In this document: positions 49,743 to 57,163 of the stretch, piece after piece
Layout: every line of letters begins with the position of its first letter
Numbering within the stretch: the first letter of the stretch is position 1
From: Microbacterium endophyticum
Lineage (GTDB): Bacteria > Actinomycetota > Actinomycetes > Actinomycetales > Microbacteriaceae
Assembly (NCBI RefSeq): GCF_011047135.1
Contig: NZ_CP049255.1
Span: forward strand, 1,550,001 to 1,614,000
DNA length: 64,000 nucleotides
Direction of reading: 5' to 3'
Notes under the pieces: model-generated
Databases searched by the model: none
Told to the model about the DNA's origin: nothing
Seen by the model: the letters and a program-made list of their open reading frames with translations, nothing else
Program-made: the position numbers and the translations under genes

Positions 49743-50354
49743 TCAGGCCAACTCCGCGATGATCGGGTGGATCGCAGAGTCGAAGGCGGCGACATCCCCG
49801 CGTAGTCCATCGGTGACCGCGACAGTGAGTGCGCCGATCCACCACACCCCACGCTGACTGAGTGGCAGCACTTGAACGTTCAGCTCGAAAGAGTGTGCGC
49901 GACGCCCGACCTGCCGCTCGTGTTCTGCGATTGCGCTCGCATATGCGCGGTACGACGTGCCAGGACGCGAAGTGCTGGTCTTGCTGTAGACCTCGAAGGC
50001 GCGATTCACGTGGGTCAGCGCCGCAGCCCCGTGCGGGGCGACGGCTGCACGAAGTCGATCTGCGCCCGTTTCTGGGAGCGCCAGCAGATCATCGAAACCG
50101 GCGATGAGTTCGAGCGGCACCGGTGAAAGATTGGCCTGGGGCTCAACGGTCATGTTCCAGTACTGCTGCCATTCGCGTTCGAGATCGAGCTGTTCCGCGT
50201 CGCCGCGATCCACTGGCGGTGACGGAACACCGCGAAGCGGGGGCAGCTCAGCGGGGGAGCGAACCCCCATGACTTGCCGCAGAAAGAGAGCAAGCAGCAC
50301 GGGCCGACTCGCGTCTTCGCGAATTACCCACTCCGGACTCCCCGCCCCAGTCAT
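49743..50354 (-). CDS. Conserved hypothetical cytoplasmic protein
   Basis: 203 residues from ATG 50354 (MTGAGSPEWVIREDASRPVL). No signal peptide or membrane segment; it starts with a helix (LLALFLRQVMGVRSPAELPP) and has WWIGALTVAVTDGLRG and FDSAIHPIIAELA near the end. I do not recognise a domain. It is divergent from purM with a strong hairpin in the shared 144-bp region. The longer frame to 50612 overlaps purM and is rejected. Confidence 0.7.
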   Translation of the reverse strand: MTGAGSPEWVIREDASRPVLLALFLRQVMGVRSPAELPPLRGVPSPPVDRGDAEQLDLEREWQQYWNMTVEPQANLSPVPLELIAGFDDLLALPETGADRLRAAVAPHGAAALTHVNRAFEVYSKTSTSRPGTSYRAYASAIAEHERQVGRRAHSFELNVQVLPLSQRGVWWIGALTVAVTDGLRGDVAAFDSAIHPIIAELA

Positions 50355-50381
50355 GCGGCCATTGTAGGGCCGCACCCCTCC

Positions 50382-50425
50382 GGAGGATACGTGCCGCGGG
50401 GACGACCTTTGCGGCAGTATCCTCC
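50382..50425. other. Long bulged hairpin between divergent gene and purM
   Basis: GGAGGATAC (50382-50390) pairs with GTATCCTCC (50417-50425), and after one bulged G, TGCCGC (50392-50397) pairs with GCGGCA (50411-50416), loop 13 nt. The arms contain GGAGG and CCTCC, i.e. a Shine-Dalgarno and its complement. It lies upstream of the purM -10. Confidence 0.65.
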
Positions 50426-50486
50426 TCCCGCGGCCAGATGTCCCCAAGAAGCAGCGCACTGGCAGCCGCACGGGTGCGGCCCCCGG

Positions 50487-50492
50487 TAGGCT
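50487..50492 (+). promoter_or_regulatory. -10 box of leaderless purM transcript
   Basis: TAGGCT is followed by six bases (GTTCAC) and the GTG start codon at 50499. There is no Shine-Dalgarno. GCCGCACGGGTGCGGC (50465-50480) just upstream forms a small hairpin over the -35 area. Confidence 0.6.
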
Positions 50493-50498
50493 GTTCAC

Positions 50499-51650
50499 GT
50501 GGCATCCACCTCTCCCACATCCTCCACGAATCCCTACGCCGACGCTGGTGTCGATACGGCGGCAGGTGATCTCGCTGTCGAACTCATGAAGTCGGCTGTC
50601 CGCCGCACGCACGGCCCCGAAGTTCTCGGTGGTGTCGGTGGCTTCGCCGGACTCTTCGACGCCTCAGCGCTGCGCTCATACACGAAGCCGCTACTGGCAT
50701 CGAGTACGGATGGCGTGGGCACAAAGGTCGCGATCGCCCAGGCTGTCGACAAGCACGACACGATCGGGCTCGACCTCGTCGGTATGGTCGTCGACGACAT
50801 CGTCGTTGTGGGCGCAAAGCCCCTCTTCATGACTGACTACATTGCCTGCGGCAAGGTGGTTCCAGAGCGCATCGCCGCGATCGTTTCCGGTATCGCTCAG
50901 GGCTGCGCCGAGACGGGCACCGCCCTCGTCGGTGGCGAGACGGCGGAACACCCCGGTCTCCTCGGTGCCGCTGACTATGACGTCGCGGGTGCTGCGACCG
51001 GAGTCGTCGAGGCGGACCGGATGCTGGGCGCCGACCGCGTTCGTGGCGGCGACGTTGTGCTCGCGCTCGCATCCAGTGGGCTTCACTCCAATGGTTACTC
51101 GCTCGTGCGCCATATCGTGACCCGCGCCGGCATCAGCTATGGCGACCACGCGGCTGACTTCGGTGTCAGCTGGGGCGAAGCGCTTCTCGAGCCCACTCGT
51201 CTGTACGCGACCCCGCTGCTGCAGCTCATCGATGCTATCGGCATGGATGTGCACGCGCTGAGTCACGTCACGGGTGGCGGGATTGCGGCAAACCTTGCCC
51301 GCATCCTGCCGGAACAGTGCTGGGTCGATGTTGATCGTGCATCCTGGTCTCCCGCTCCGGTCTTCCGGGTGCTCGCTGACCTGGGTGGCCTCGATCTGCA
51401 AGACACCGAGGGAACCTGGAATCTTGGAATCGGTTTCCTCGCGGTTGTCTCCGCCGAGAAAGCGGATGCCGCGGCATCGTTCCTCGCCAACGTCGGCATT
51501 GCGACCTGGCAGGTCGGCACCGTCTCAGACGGTGCGCGCCCGGCGGGAGAGTTCGAACAGGGCGCCAAGGGTGTCAACGGCGGAGCGGTCAGGCTCGTCG
51601 GATCGTACGCTGATGCGACTGGCGCATCGTCTGCCATAGGAGCGAAGTAA
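50499..51650 (+). CDS. purM: Phosphoribosylformylglycinamidine cyclo-ligase (AIR synthetase)
   Basis: 383 residues from GTG 50499. Marks: LLASSTDGVGTKVAIAQAVD, GMVVDDIVVVGAKPLFMTDY, VGGETAEHPGLLGAADYDVA and the C-terminal SHVTGGGIAANLARILPEQC. It converts FGAM to AIR. A Ser/Thr-rich N-terminal stretch of about 12 residues precedes the family start. Six bases separate it from purF, so both are on one transcript. Confidence 0.97.
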   Translation: MASTSPTSSTNPYADAGVDTAAGDLAVELMKSAVRRTHGPEVLGGVGGFAGLFDASALRSYTKPLLASSTDGVGTKVAIAQAVDKHDTIGLDLVGMVVDDIVVVGAKPLFMTDYIACGKVVPERIAAIVSGIAQGCAETGTALVGGETAEHPGLLGAADYDVAGAATGVVEADRMLGADRVRGGDVVLALASSGLHSNGYSLVRHIVTRAGISYGDHAADFGVSWGEALLEPTRLYATPLLQLIDAIGMDVHALSHVTGGGIAANLARILPEQCWVDVDRASWSPAPVFRVLADLGGLDLQDTEGTWNLGIGFLAVVSAEKADAAASFLANVGIATWQVGTVSDGARPAGEFEQGAKGVNGGAVRLVGSYADATGASSAIGAK

Positions 51651-51656
51651 CACCAC

Positions 51657-53117
51657 ATGTGCGGCATCGTCGGAATGGTCGGGCAGGGGCCCGTCAATCA
51701 AGACATCTACGATTCACTTCTTCTGCTGCAACACCGCGGTCAAGACTCGACGGGTATTTCCACCGCTGAGGCGACCGGTGTCATCCATTCGCACAAGGCC
51801 AAGGGCCAAGTGCGCGAGGGCTTTCGCACTCGCGATATGCGAGCACTCCTCGGCGAAATCGGACTCGGCCACTGCCGTTACGCCACCAAAGGCTCAGCTT
51901 CAAGCGAAGAAGAAGCTCAGCCCTTCTACGTAAACGCGCCATACGGCATCGTGCTCGTTCACAACGGAAACCTCACCAACACGCGTGAGCTCACCGACGA
52001 CCTCTTCTATAAAGATCGTCGTCACCTCAACACGAGCTCCGACACGGAACTGCTCGTGAATGTGCTTGCGTTCGAGCTGCAGGCCGTCATGACGACGATC
52101 GAGCTCGATCCGACGCAGGTCTTTCAGGCGGTGACCCGCGTCCACGAGCGCGTCGAGGGTTCGTACGCGGCAATCGCCCTGATCGCCGGGCACGGACTGC
52201 TCGCCTTCCGTGATCCGTTCGGCATTCGCCCCATGATTCTCGGCACGCGAAAAGCTGAGAACGGCCGCTACGAGTGGATCGTGGCATCCGAGTCTCTCGT
52301 GCTCGAAAACGGCGGATTCGATGTCGTGCGCGATGTGCTTCCCGGCGAGGCAGTGTTCATCGATCTTGACGGAAACCTGCACAGTCAGCAGTGCTCACCG
52401 TCGCCGCAGCTCGTTCCATGCTCTTTCGAGTATGTCTACCTTGCTCGCCCCGACTCGATCATGAACGGCATCTCGGTATACGAGGCCCGCCTGCGAATGG
52501 GTGAGCGTTTGGCCGACACGATCGCCAAGTACACACCGTCTGAAGCGATCGATGTCGTCATGCCCATTCCGGACTCCTCGCGTCCAGCTGCGATGCAGGT
52601 CGCACGAAAGTTGGGCCTGGAGTACCGCGAAGGTTTCTACAAGAACCGCTACGTCGGACGCACCTTCATCATGCCCGGACAGGCGGTGCGTAAAAAGAGT
52701 GTGCGTCAAAAGCTCAACGCGATGTCGAGCGAGTTCAAGGGCAAGAATGTGTTGCTGATCGATGATTCGATCGTTCGCGGTACGACTTCGAAAGAGATCA
52801 TTCAAATGGCTCGGGACGCTGGGGCTAAGAGCGTGACTTTCGCTTCGGCCGCGCCGCCGGTGCGTTTTCCGCACGTGTACGGCATCAACATGCCCTCGCG
52901 TCACGAACTTGTTGCTCATGGGCGCACGATTCCGGAAATCGCGGAAGAACTCGGCGCGGACTACATGGTTTATCAAGAAATCGACGATTTGAAAGCAGCG
53001 ATCATGGAGGGCTCGGACGTCACCGACCTCGACATGAGTTGCTTCGATGGTCGATATGTCACGGGAACAGTGACAGAAGAGTACCTGTCGTGGGTTGAGG
53101 GCTCGCAGTCGTCGTGA
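51657..53117 (+). CDS. purF: Amidophosphoribosyltransferase
   Basis: 486 residues starting MCGIVGMVGQG: Cys2 is the N-terminal nucleophile, exposed after Met removal with no propeptide. Glutaminase motifs: LLLLQHRGQDSTGISTAEAT, VLVHNGNLTNTREL, LNTSSDTELLVNV. The phosphoribosyltransferase PRPP loop is NVLLIDDSIVRGTTSKEIIQ. First step of purine synthesis. The start of an MFS gene overlaps its stop by 4 bp. Confidence 0.97.
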   Translation: MCGIVGMVGQGPVNQDIYDSLLLLQHRGQDSTGISTAEATGVIHSHKAKGQVREGFRTRDMRALLGEIGLGHCRYATKGSASSEEEAQPFYVNAPYGIVLVHNGNLTNTRELTDDLFYKDRRHLNTSSDTELLVNVLAFELQAVMTTIELDPTQVFQAVTRVHERVEGSYAAIALIAGHGLLAFRDPFGIRPMILGTRKAENGRYEWIVASESLVLENGGFDVVRDVLPGEAVFIDLDGNLHSQQCSPSPQLVPCSFEYVYLARPDSIMNGISVYEARLRMGERLADTIAKYTPSEAIDVVMPIPDSSRPAAMQVARKLGLEYREGFYKNRYVGRTFIMPGQAVRKKSVRQKLNAMSSEFKGKNVLLIDDSIVRGTTSKEIIQMARDAGAKSVTFASAAPPVRFPHVYGINMPSRHELVAHGRTIPEIAEELGADYMVYQEIDDLKAAIMEGSDVTDLDMSCFDGRYVTGTVTEEYLSWVEGSQSS

Positions 53118-54319
53118 CGAAGCGTTCCCTCATCGGCGGCCGAGTGCTCGCCCTGATTGGGATCGTCCTGCTCGCATTCTCCCTGCGTTCCGCAGTCGCT
53201 TCGCTCTCGCCGATCGTTGACGAGATATCGGCTGATATCGCGCTGTCGCCCACGATCGTGGGTTTGATAGGTACCGCTCCGCCGGTCTGCTACGCGATCT
53301 TCGGCATCCTGACGCCGCGTTGGGAGCGCAGAGTCGGCGTGCAGAGCCTCGCGGTCGTCGCTTTGCTGGCTGTCACCGGTGGCATGATTTGGCGGGCATC
53401 CGCAGCCGATGCTGTTTCGCTGGTTTCGGCTACCGCACTTATTTTTGCTGCCGTCGGTGTGGCCAATGTGCTCCTGCCGCCACTCGTCAAAAGATATTTT
53501 CCAGACCACCTCGGTGCGATGACCACTCTCTTCACGACGACGATGGCCGTGGCGACGTTCGTGCCGCCGATCGTCGCGGTGCCGATTGCGGACGCTGCGG
53601 GCTGGCGTGCATCTCTCGGACTCTGGGCAGTTTTCGCGCTGGCCGCGATCGTGCCGTGGGCGGTGCTCGCTGTCCGCTCGCGGGCAATCATCGGGGACGA
53701 GAACCTGCCTGTTGCTGCTCGACGGCTATGGTCTTTGCCGCTCACATGGGCGCTCGTCGTCGCATTCTCGGCGAGTTCGGCGACCGCCTACACGATGTTC
53801 GCGTGGTTGCCTCTTGTGCTTACCGAAACCGCGGGAGTGAGCGCTGGAGCTGCCGGCGCGTTGCTATCACTCTTCGCTTTCATGGGGCTGCCGCTTTCGC
53901 TCCTCGTTCCAACGATCGTCGCGCGAACTCGCCACGGGATCGCCGTTCTCTTCAGCGTTGCGATCGCGTCGGCGTTGGCGGGGGTAGCTGGTCTCGCTTT
54001 TGCGCCAGCAACAGCAACCTGGCTGTGGGTGGCACTCCTTGGCATGTGCCCGCTGCTCTTTCCGCTCGTGCTCATGCTGCTGGGAATGCGAACAGAGTCA
54101 TCGCGCACGGCAGTCGCGCTCAGTGGCTTCGTTCAAAGCGCTGGCTATACGATCGCCGCGATCTTCCCGTTCCTGTTCGGCGTCATCCACACCGTGACGG
54201 GAGGATGGACAATTCCGCTTCTCACGCTCGGCGTCATCGCTGTCGCAGCAATTCCGGCCGCGAAAATTATCGCTCAGTCAACGACGGTCGAGAGCGAATT
54301 GCGACGCCGAGAGCCCTAG
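53114..54319 (+). CDS. MFS transporter, CynX/NimT-like
   Basis: 401 residues from GTG 53114 overlapping the purF stop (GTGA). Twelve transmembrane helices; the N-terminal ALIGIVLLAFSLRSAVASLS and the CYAIFGILTPRWERRVGVQS loop, then ANVLLPPLVKRYFPDHLGAM match the CynX/NimT (cyanate/2-nitroimidazole) branch. Exporters of small molecules; the substrate is unknown. Translational coupling with purF suggests a link to purine metabolism or simple hitch-hiking. Confidence 0.88.
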   Translation: MTKRSLIGGRVLALIGIVLLAFSLRSAVASLSPIVDEISADIALSPTIVGLIGTAPPVCYAIFGILTPRWERRVGVQSLAVVALLAVTGGMIWRASAADAVSLVSATALIFAAVGVANVLLPPLVKRYFPDHLGAMTTLFTTTMAVATFVPPIVAVPIADAAGWRASLGLWAVFALAAIVPWAVLAVRSRAIIGDENLPVAARRLWSLPLTWALVVAFSASSATAYTMFAWLPLVLTETAGVSAGAAGALLSLFAFMGLPLSLLVPTIVARTRHGIAVLFSVAIASALAGVAGLAFAPATATWLWVALLGMCPLLFPLVLMLLGMRTESSRTAVALSGFVQSAGYTIAAIFPFLFGVIHTVTGGWTIPLLTLGVIAVAAIPAAKIIAQSTTVESELRRREP

Positions 54320-54329
54320 AGCAGAGCTC

Positions 54330-54512
54330 TTACGCCTTTTTGTCCTCGTACTCGTCCGAGTAGTCATCTGCCCATTTGTCGATGTACTCGGGCTCACCAC
54401 CCTCAGCGTGACCCAGCTCGCGCTCCAGCGCGGCGTAGTTCAGGCTCGGGCTGTACGACTTGAGTTCGCGAGCAATTTTGGTGTGCTTCGCCTTCTGACG
54501 GCCACGCCCCAT
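54330..54512 (-). CDS. DUF3073 family small protein
   Basis: 60 residues from ATG 54512, six bases after GAGGGGG. It starts MGRGRQKAKHTKIARELKSY with the conserved basic head, followed by SPSLNYAALERELG and an acidic C-terminal tail (DKWADDYSDEYEDKKA). Found across actinobacteria, usually near purM/purF as here; function unknown. The in-frame upstream extension to 54557 lacks a ribosome-binding site. Confidence 0.88.
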   Translation of the reverse strand: MGRGRQKAKHTKIARELKSYSPSLNYAALERELGHAEGGEPEYIDKWADDYSDEYEDKKA

Positions 54513-54662
54513 GCGAGACCCCCTCATGGTCTTCGGCTGCGGGTGATTTGGCAGCACCCGCGGTATTCACGGATCCGGTGAGATAACCGGGGAAGAGTAG
54601 CATTCAGAATAACACGGCGCGTGTGCACTCGTGCTGCGCCGCAAGCCGAGAAAGGTGGGGTC

Positions 54663-55208
54663 ATGTCCGAAGAGGCATCCAAAATTCCCGGATCCACAGA
54701 GAAAAGCGCACTGCACGGTGCTGTTCTCGTGGGTGTAATTCCTGGTCAGCCAGCGCGAGTCGTGCATGAAGCTGCGCGGTACTCACAAGTTTTGGGCGCG
54801 CCACTGCTGGTGGTTCACGTAGACGTGACCCGTTTTGTCACGTCTGAAGACCCGGACGGCTATGTGCACTCAGCGCCGATCGATCTCAACATCGCAACCT
54901 CCGAGGGCGAACTCGATGAGGTACGCGCTGAAGTCGAAGCGGCTCTTTCCGATACCGATGTCCCGTGGGTGCTCGATCAGCTTGTCGGCGACCCGGCGCT
55001 TGCAATCAAGCATCACGCCGACAAGGTCGATGCACGGCTGCTGGTGATTGGTACCCGTAAGCGCGGCTTCGGCGAATCGGTGCGCGAGTTCTTCACCGGC
55101 TCCGTCGCCGCTCGTCTCGCGCACCGTCAACACCGACCGATTTTGGTGGTGCCGCTCGATGACCCGCTTTCGGATGAGGATGATCCGTGGGTGGGTACTG
55201 AGGCCTGA
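54663..55208 (+). CDS. Universal stress protein (UspA family)
   Basis: 181 residues from ATG 54663 after AAAGGTGGGG. The UspA fold: AVLVGVIPGQPARVVHEAAR, then LGAPLLVVHVDVTRF, ADKVDARLLVIGTRKRGFGE and the ATP-binding-like GSVAARLAHRQHRPILVVPL (G-x-x-x-x(S) pattern). A cytoplasmic stress-response nucleotide-binding protein; no stress type can be read. It is convergent with padR, with no bases to spare between. Confidence 0.9.
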   Translation: MSEEASKIPGSTEKSALHGAVLVGVIPGQPARVVHEAARYSQVLGAPLLVVHVDVTRFVTSEDPDGYVHSAPIDLNIATSEGELDEVRAEVEAALSDTDVPWVLDQLVGDPALAIKHHADKVDARLLVIGTRKRGFGESVREFFTGSVAARLAHRQHRPILVVPLDDPLSDEDDPWVGTEA

Positions 55209-55210
55209 TG

Positions 55211-55816
55211 TCAGGACTCTAGCGCGTGCGTGATGCCTTGCGCCGCGTCAGCGAGCGCACTCTCTAGCGCGTCGACAACGGCCGCGTCGAGCGTGCCGCC
55301 GCGTGCAACGAACGCACGTAGGTCTCCTCGAACGCGTCCTCGGAATTCGTTGATGACGGCATCCGCGCGACTCACTTGGGCACGGCTGCGCCCGCGCTCA
55401 TCTTCGGATGCCGTTGGCTCGCTCGGGCGGTGATCGGAACGTGTTGCCGATGCAAGATCGGCGCGCAGGCTCTTCATCGCGGCTCTCATGCTCGTGCGAA
55501 CCTCATCGGCGATGAGTCGCACCGAGTCGGCGAGATCAGCCTGGATGCCGTCGATTTCTCCGGCGCGGGCGCTCACTTCTGCGTGCCCGGCGGGTGTGAT
55601 CTCATAGACCGTCTTTCGACCGTCGATGATCTTGGTCACGAGGCCCTCGGCTTCGAGCTTGGCGAGGCGTGGGTATATCGTTCCCGCGCTGGGGGTGTAA
55701 GTGCCGCCGGTGCGCTCGGATAGGGCTTGGATGATGTCGTACCCATGGCGAGGGCCTTCATCGAGGAGGCTCAGAAGGTACAGACGAAGGTCGCCATGAG
55801 AGAAAACGGGGCTCAT
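55211..55816 (-). CDS. PadR family transcriptional regulator
   Basis: 201 residues. The N-terminal winged helix (LRLYLLSLLDEGPRHGYDII, then LSERTGGTYTPSAGTIYPRL) and the dimerisation domain follow, the latter with an alanine/arginine-rich middle. It overlaps the DUF4097 gene upstream by 4 bp, the standard arrangement in which a PadR protein is co-expressed with an envelope-related DUF4097 protein. The likely operator is the palindrome pair upstream of that gene. Confidence 0.9.
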   Translation of the reverse strand: MSPVFSHGDLRLYLLSLLDEGPRHGYDIIQALSERTGGTYTPSAGTIYPRLAKLEAEGLVTKIIDGRKTVYEITPAGHAEVSARAGEIDGIQADLADSVRLIADEVRTSMRAAMKSLRADLASATRSDHRPSEPTASEDERGRSRAQVSRADAVINEFRGRVRGDLRAFVARGGTLDAAVVDALESALADAAQGITHALES

Positions 55817-56682
55817 GAGAGTTCCTCGGTTTCGGGTTCTGCAGACTCCGCGCTCGGGACGCCGCTCTCCTCGCGACGGAGAACGATGATGTCACCCGAT
55901 ACCGAGTTAGCGCGCACATCAACGAAAGAGTTGCTGAGTTCACCCGACGAGCCGACATAGTTCGTTCCCGGCACCGACCCTTTTCCGGAGTGCACGGAGC
56001 CGTCGATTTGAACACGCCCACTCACGCTTCGCACGACGTAATTTCCGGGGAGTGCGTCGTCGAGGCGCACGGTCGCGTCACCACTGACGGTGTTGAGATT
56101 GATTTGGTGGACATCGCCGGTTGAATCAATGAGCATTGCGCCCGAGACAGTATCGATGCTTGCCTTCCGCACAGTACCGATCACGGCTACATCTCCGGAG
56201 ACGCTGTTTGCGCTCAGTGCACCGGAAAAATGCCGCGCTTGCACGTCTCCCGAGACGGCGTTGACGCTCACATCACCCTCGAGACCATCGATGAAGACGT
56301 CGCCCGACACCGTGTTGAGCTTGGCGTTGGTGTGCAAGCCCGAGATGAGAGCGCTCGCGCTGACGACCCCGAGAGTGAGTGCGACATCTCGCGGGACGGC
56401 TACCGAGATTTCCGCTTTCGGCCCCCCGGATCCGAAGTTCCGAAAAACCTCCAAGAAGTTGTCCCACCGCAGCTGAGGGTGATCGATTTCCACGGTCGAC
56501 CCTGATGCTTCGATACGCAGGTCTTTCGATGTCACCGAGTGGACTTCGATGCGAACACCCGGCTCGTCGTGCGCGACGACGTCGATCTGCCCTCCGACCA
56601 TGCCGATCTTGAGTTTTTTCACATCATCGATGTCGATGACCCGGCTCTGCCCCGGCTGAACGATCCATTTCTCGAGTGTCAT
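55813..56682 (-). CDS. DUF4097 beta-strand repeat protein
   Basis: 289 residues from ATG 56682, preceded by GAGGAG. After an N-terminal stretch (MTLEKWIVQPGQSRVIDIDD) come repeats of the DUF4097 type with the motif VSGDV or VSGD every 20-odd residues (LNTVSGDVFIDGLEGDVSVN, then AVSGDVQARHFSGALSANSV), forming a beta-helix/solenoid. No signal peptide is visible. Function of the family is unclear but it is often partnered by PadR. The C terminus is rich in Glu and Ser. Confidence 0.88.
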   Translation of the reverse strand: MTLEKWIVQPGQSRVIDIDDVKKLKIGMVGGQIDVVAHDEPGVRIEVHSVTSKDLRIEASGSTVEIDHPQLRWDNFLEVFRNFGSGGPKAEISVAVPRDVALTLGVVSASALISGLHTNAKLNTVSGDVFIDGLEGDVSVNAVSGDVQARHFSGALSANSVSGDVAVIGTVRKASIDTVSGAMLIDSTGDVHQINLNTVSGDATVRLDDALPGNYVVRSVSGRVQIDGSVHSGKGSVPGTNYVGSSGELSNSFVDVRANSVSGDIIVLRREESGVPSAESAEPETEELS

Positions 56683-56703
56683 GATGTCTACTCCTCCTCG
56701 GAA

Positions 56704-56741
56704 CGCGATATATCGCGTGTTCAAAATAACACGATATATCG
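56704..56741. promoter_or_regulatory. PadR operator candidate: two CGATATATCG palindromes
   Basis: CGCGATATATCGCG (56704-56717) is a perfect 14-bp palindrome, and CGATATATCG (56732-56741) a 10-bp one, centres 26 bp apart. Both lie 22-60 bp upstream of the DUF4097-padR operon start. Confidence 0.75.
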
Positions 56742-56759
56742 CGTTTAGCGAGAGTGGAC

Positions 56760-56798
56760 GAAAAAGTGGGCCTCGCGCACCCGAAACGCGAGGCCCAC
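56760..56798 (-). terminator. Rho-independent terminator
   Basis: GTGGGCCTCGCG (56766-56777) pairs perfectly over 12 bp with CGCGAGGCCCAC (56787-56798), loop 9 nt. On the minus strand it is followed by CTTTTTCG. It ends the 54-residue gene at 56811-56975. Confidence 0.93.
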
Positions 56799-56810
56799 CA
56801 GAAGGGGTCG

Positions 56811-56975
56811 TTAGGAGCGGCTACGGCCGCCGATGACCCGGAACAGGAAAGCGATAAGTGCGATCACGCCGACGATGAGTGCGACCCACAGAAGCCACTG
56901 GAGGGCGCTGCTGAGTCCACCGACGATGGCCAAAACGATAGCGACAACGATGATGATGAGAAGTGCGATGTTCAT
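56811..56975 (-). CDS. Small hydrophobic membrane protein, 54 residues
   Basis: ATG 56975 to TAA 56811-56813 (minus strand). AAGGAG lies eight bases before the ATG. The protein is almost all hydrophobic with two helices (MNIALLIIIVVAIVLAIVGG, then LQWLLWVALIVGVIALIAFL) and a basic tail (RVIGGRSRS). Its own strong terminator follows. It looks like the small hydrophobic stress-related proteins common in Microbacteriaceae; function unknown. Too short for a standard 60-residue cut-off. Confidence 0.85.
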   Translation of the reverse strand: MNIALLIIIVVAIVLAIVGGLSSALQWLLWVALIVGVIALIAFLFRVIGGRSRS

Positions 56976-57115
56976 GGAGTGTGCTCCTTCATAATTCCGG
57001 CGTGGAGTTCACCCGGGGTGTCTCATGGACAATGCCCCACAGTGTCACTAGCACGGCCTCGGCCACAGGGGGTTGACTACACAGAGAATGTGGTGGTAAT
57101 CCATGAGATACTGAT

Positions 57116-57137
57116 TTGGATACATCTGTGTATCCAA
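57116..57137. promoter_or_regulatory. Operator candidate before the RND pump
   Basis: TTGGATACA (57116-57124) and TGTATCCAA (57129-57137) form a perfect 9-bp inverted repeat with a 4-bp spacer (TCTG). It lies 26 bp upstream of the GTG start. TetR- and MarR-type repressors use operators of this form; no such gene adjoins. Confidence 0.65.
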
Positions 57138-57163
57138 AGACGTTTCCCAGCCGAAGGCAATAA

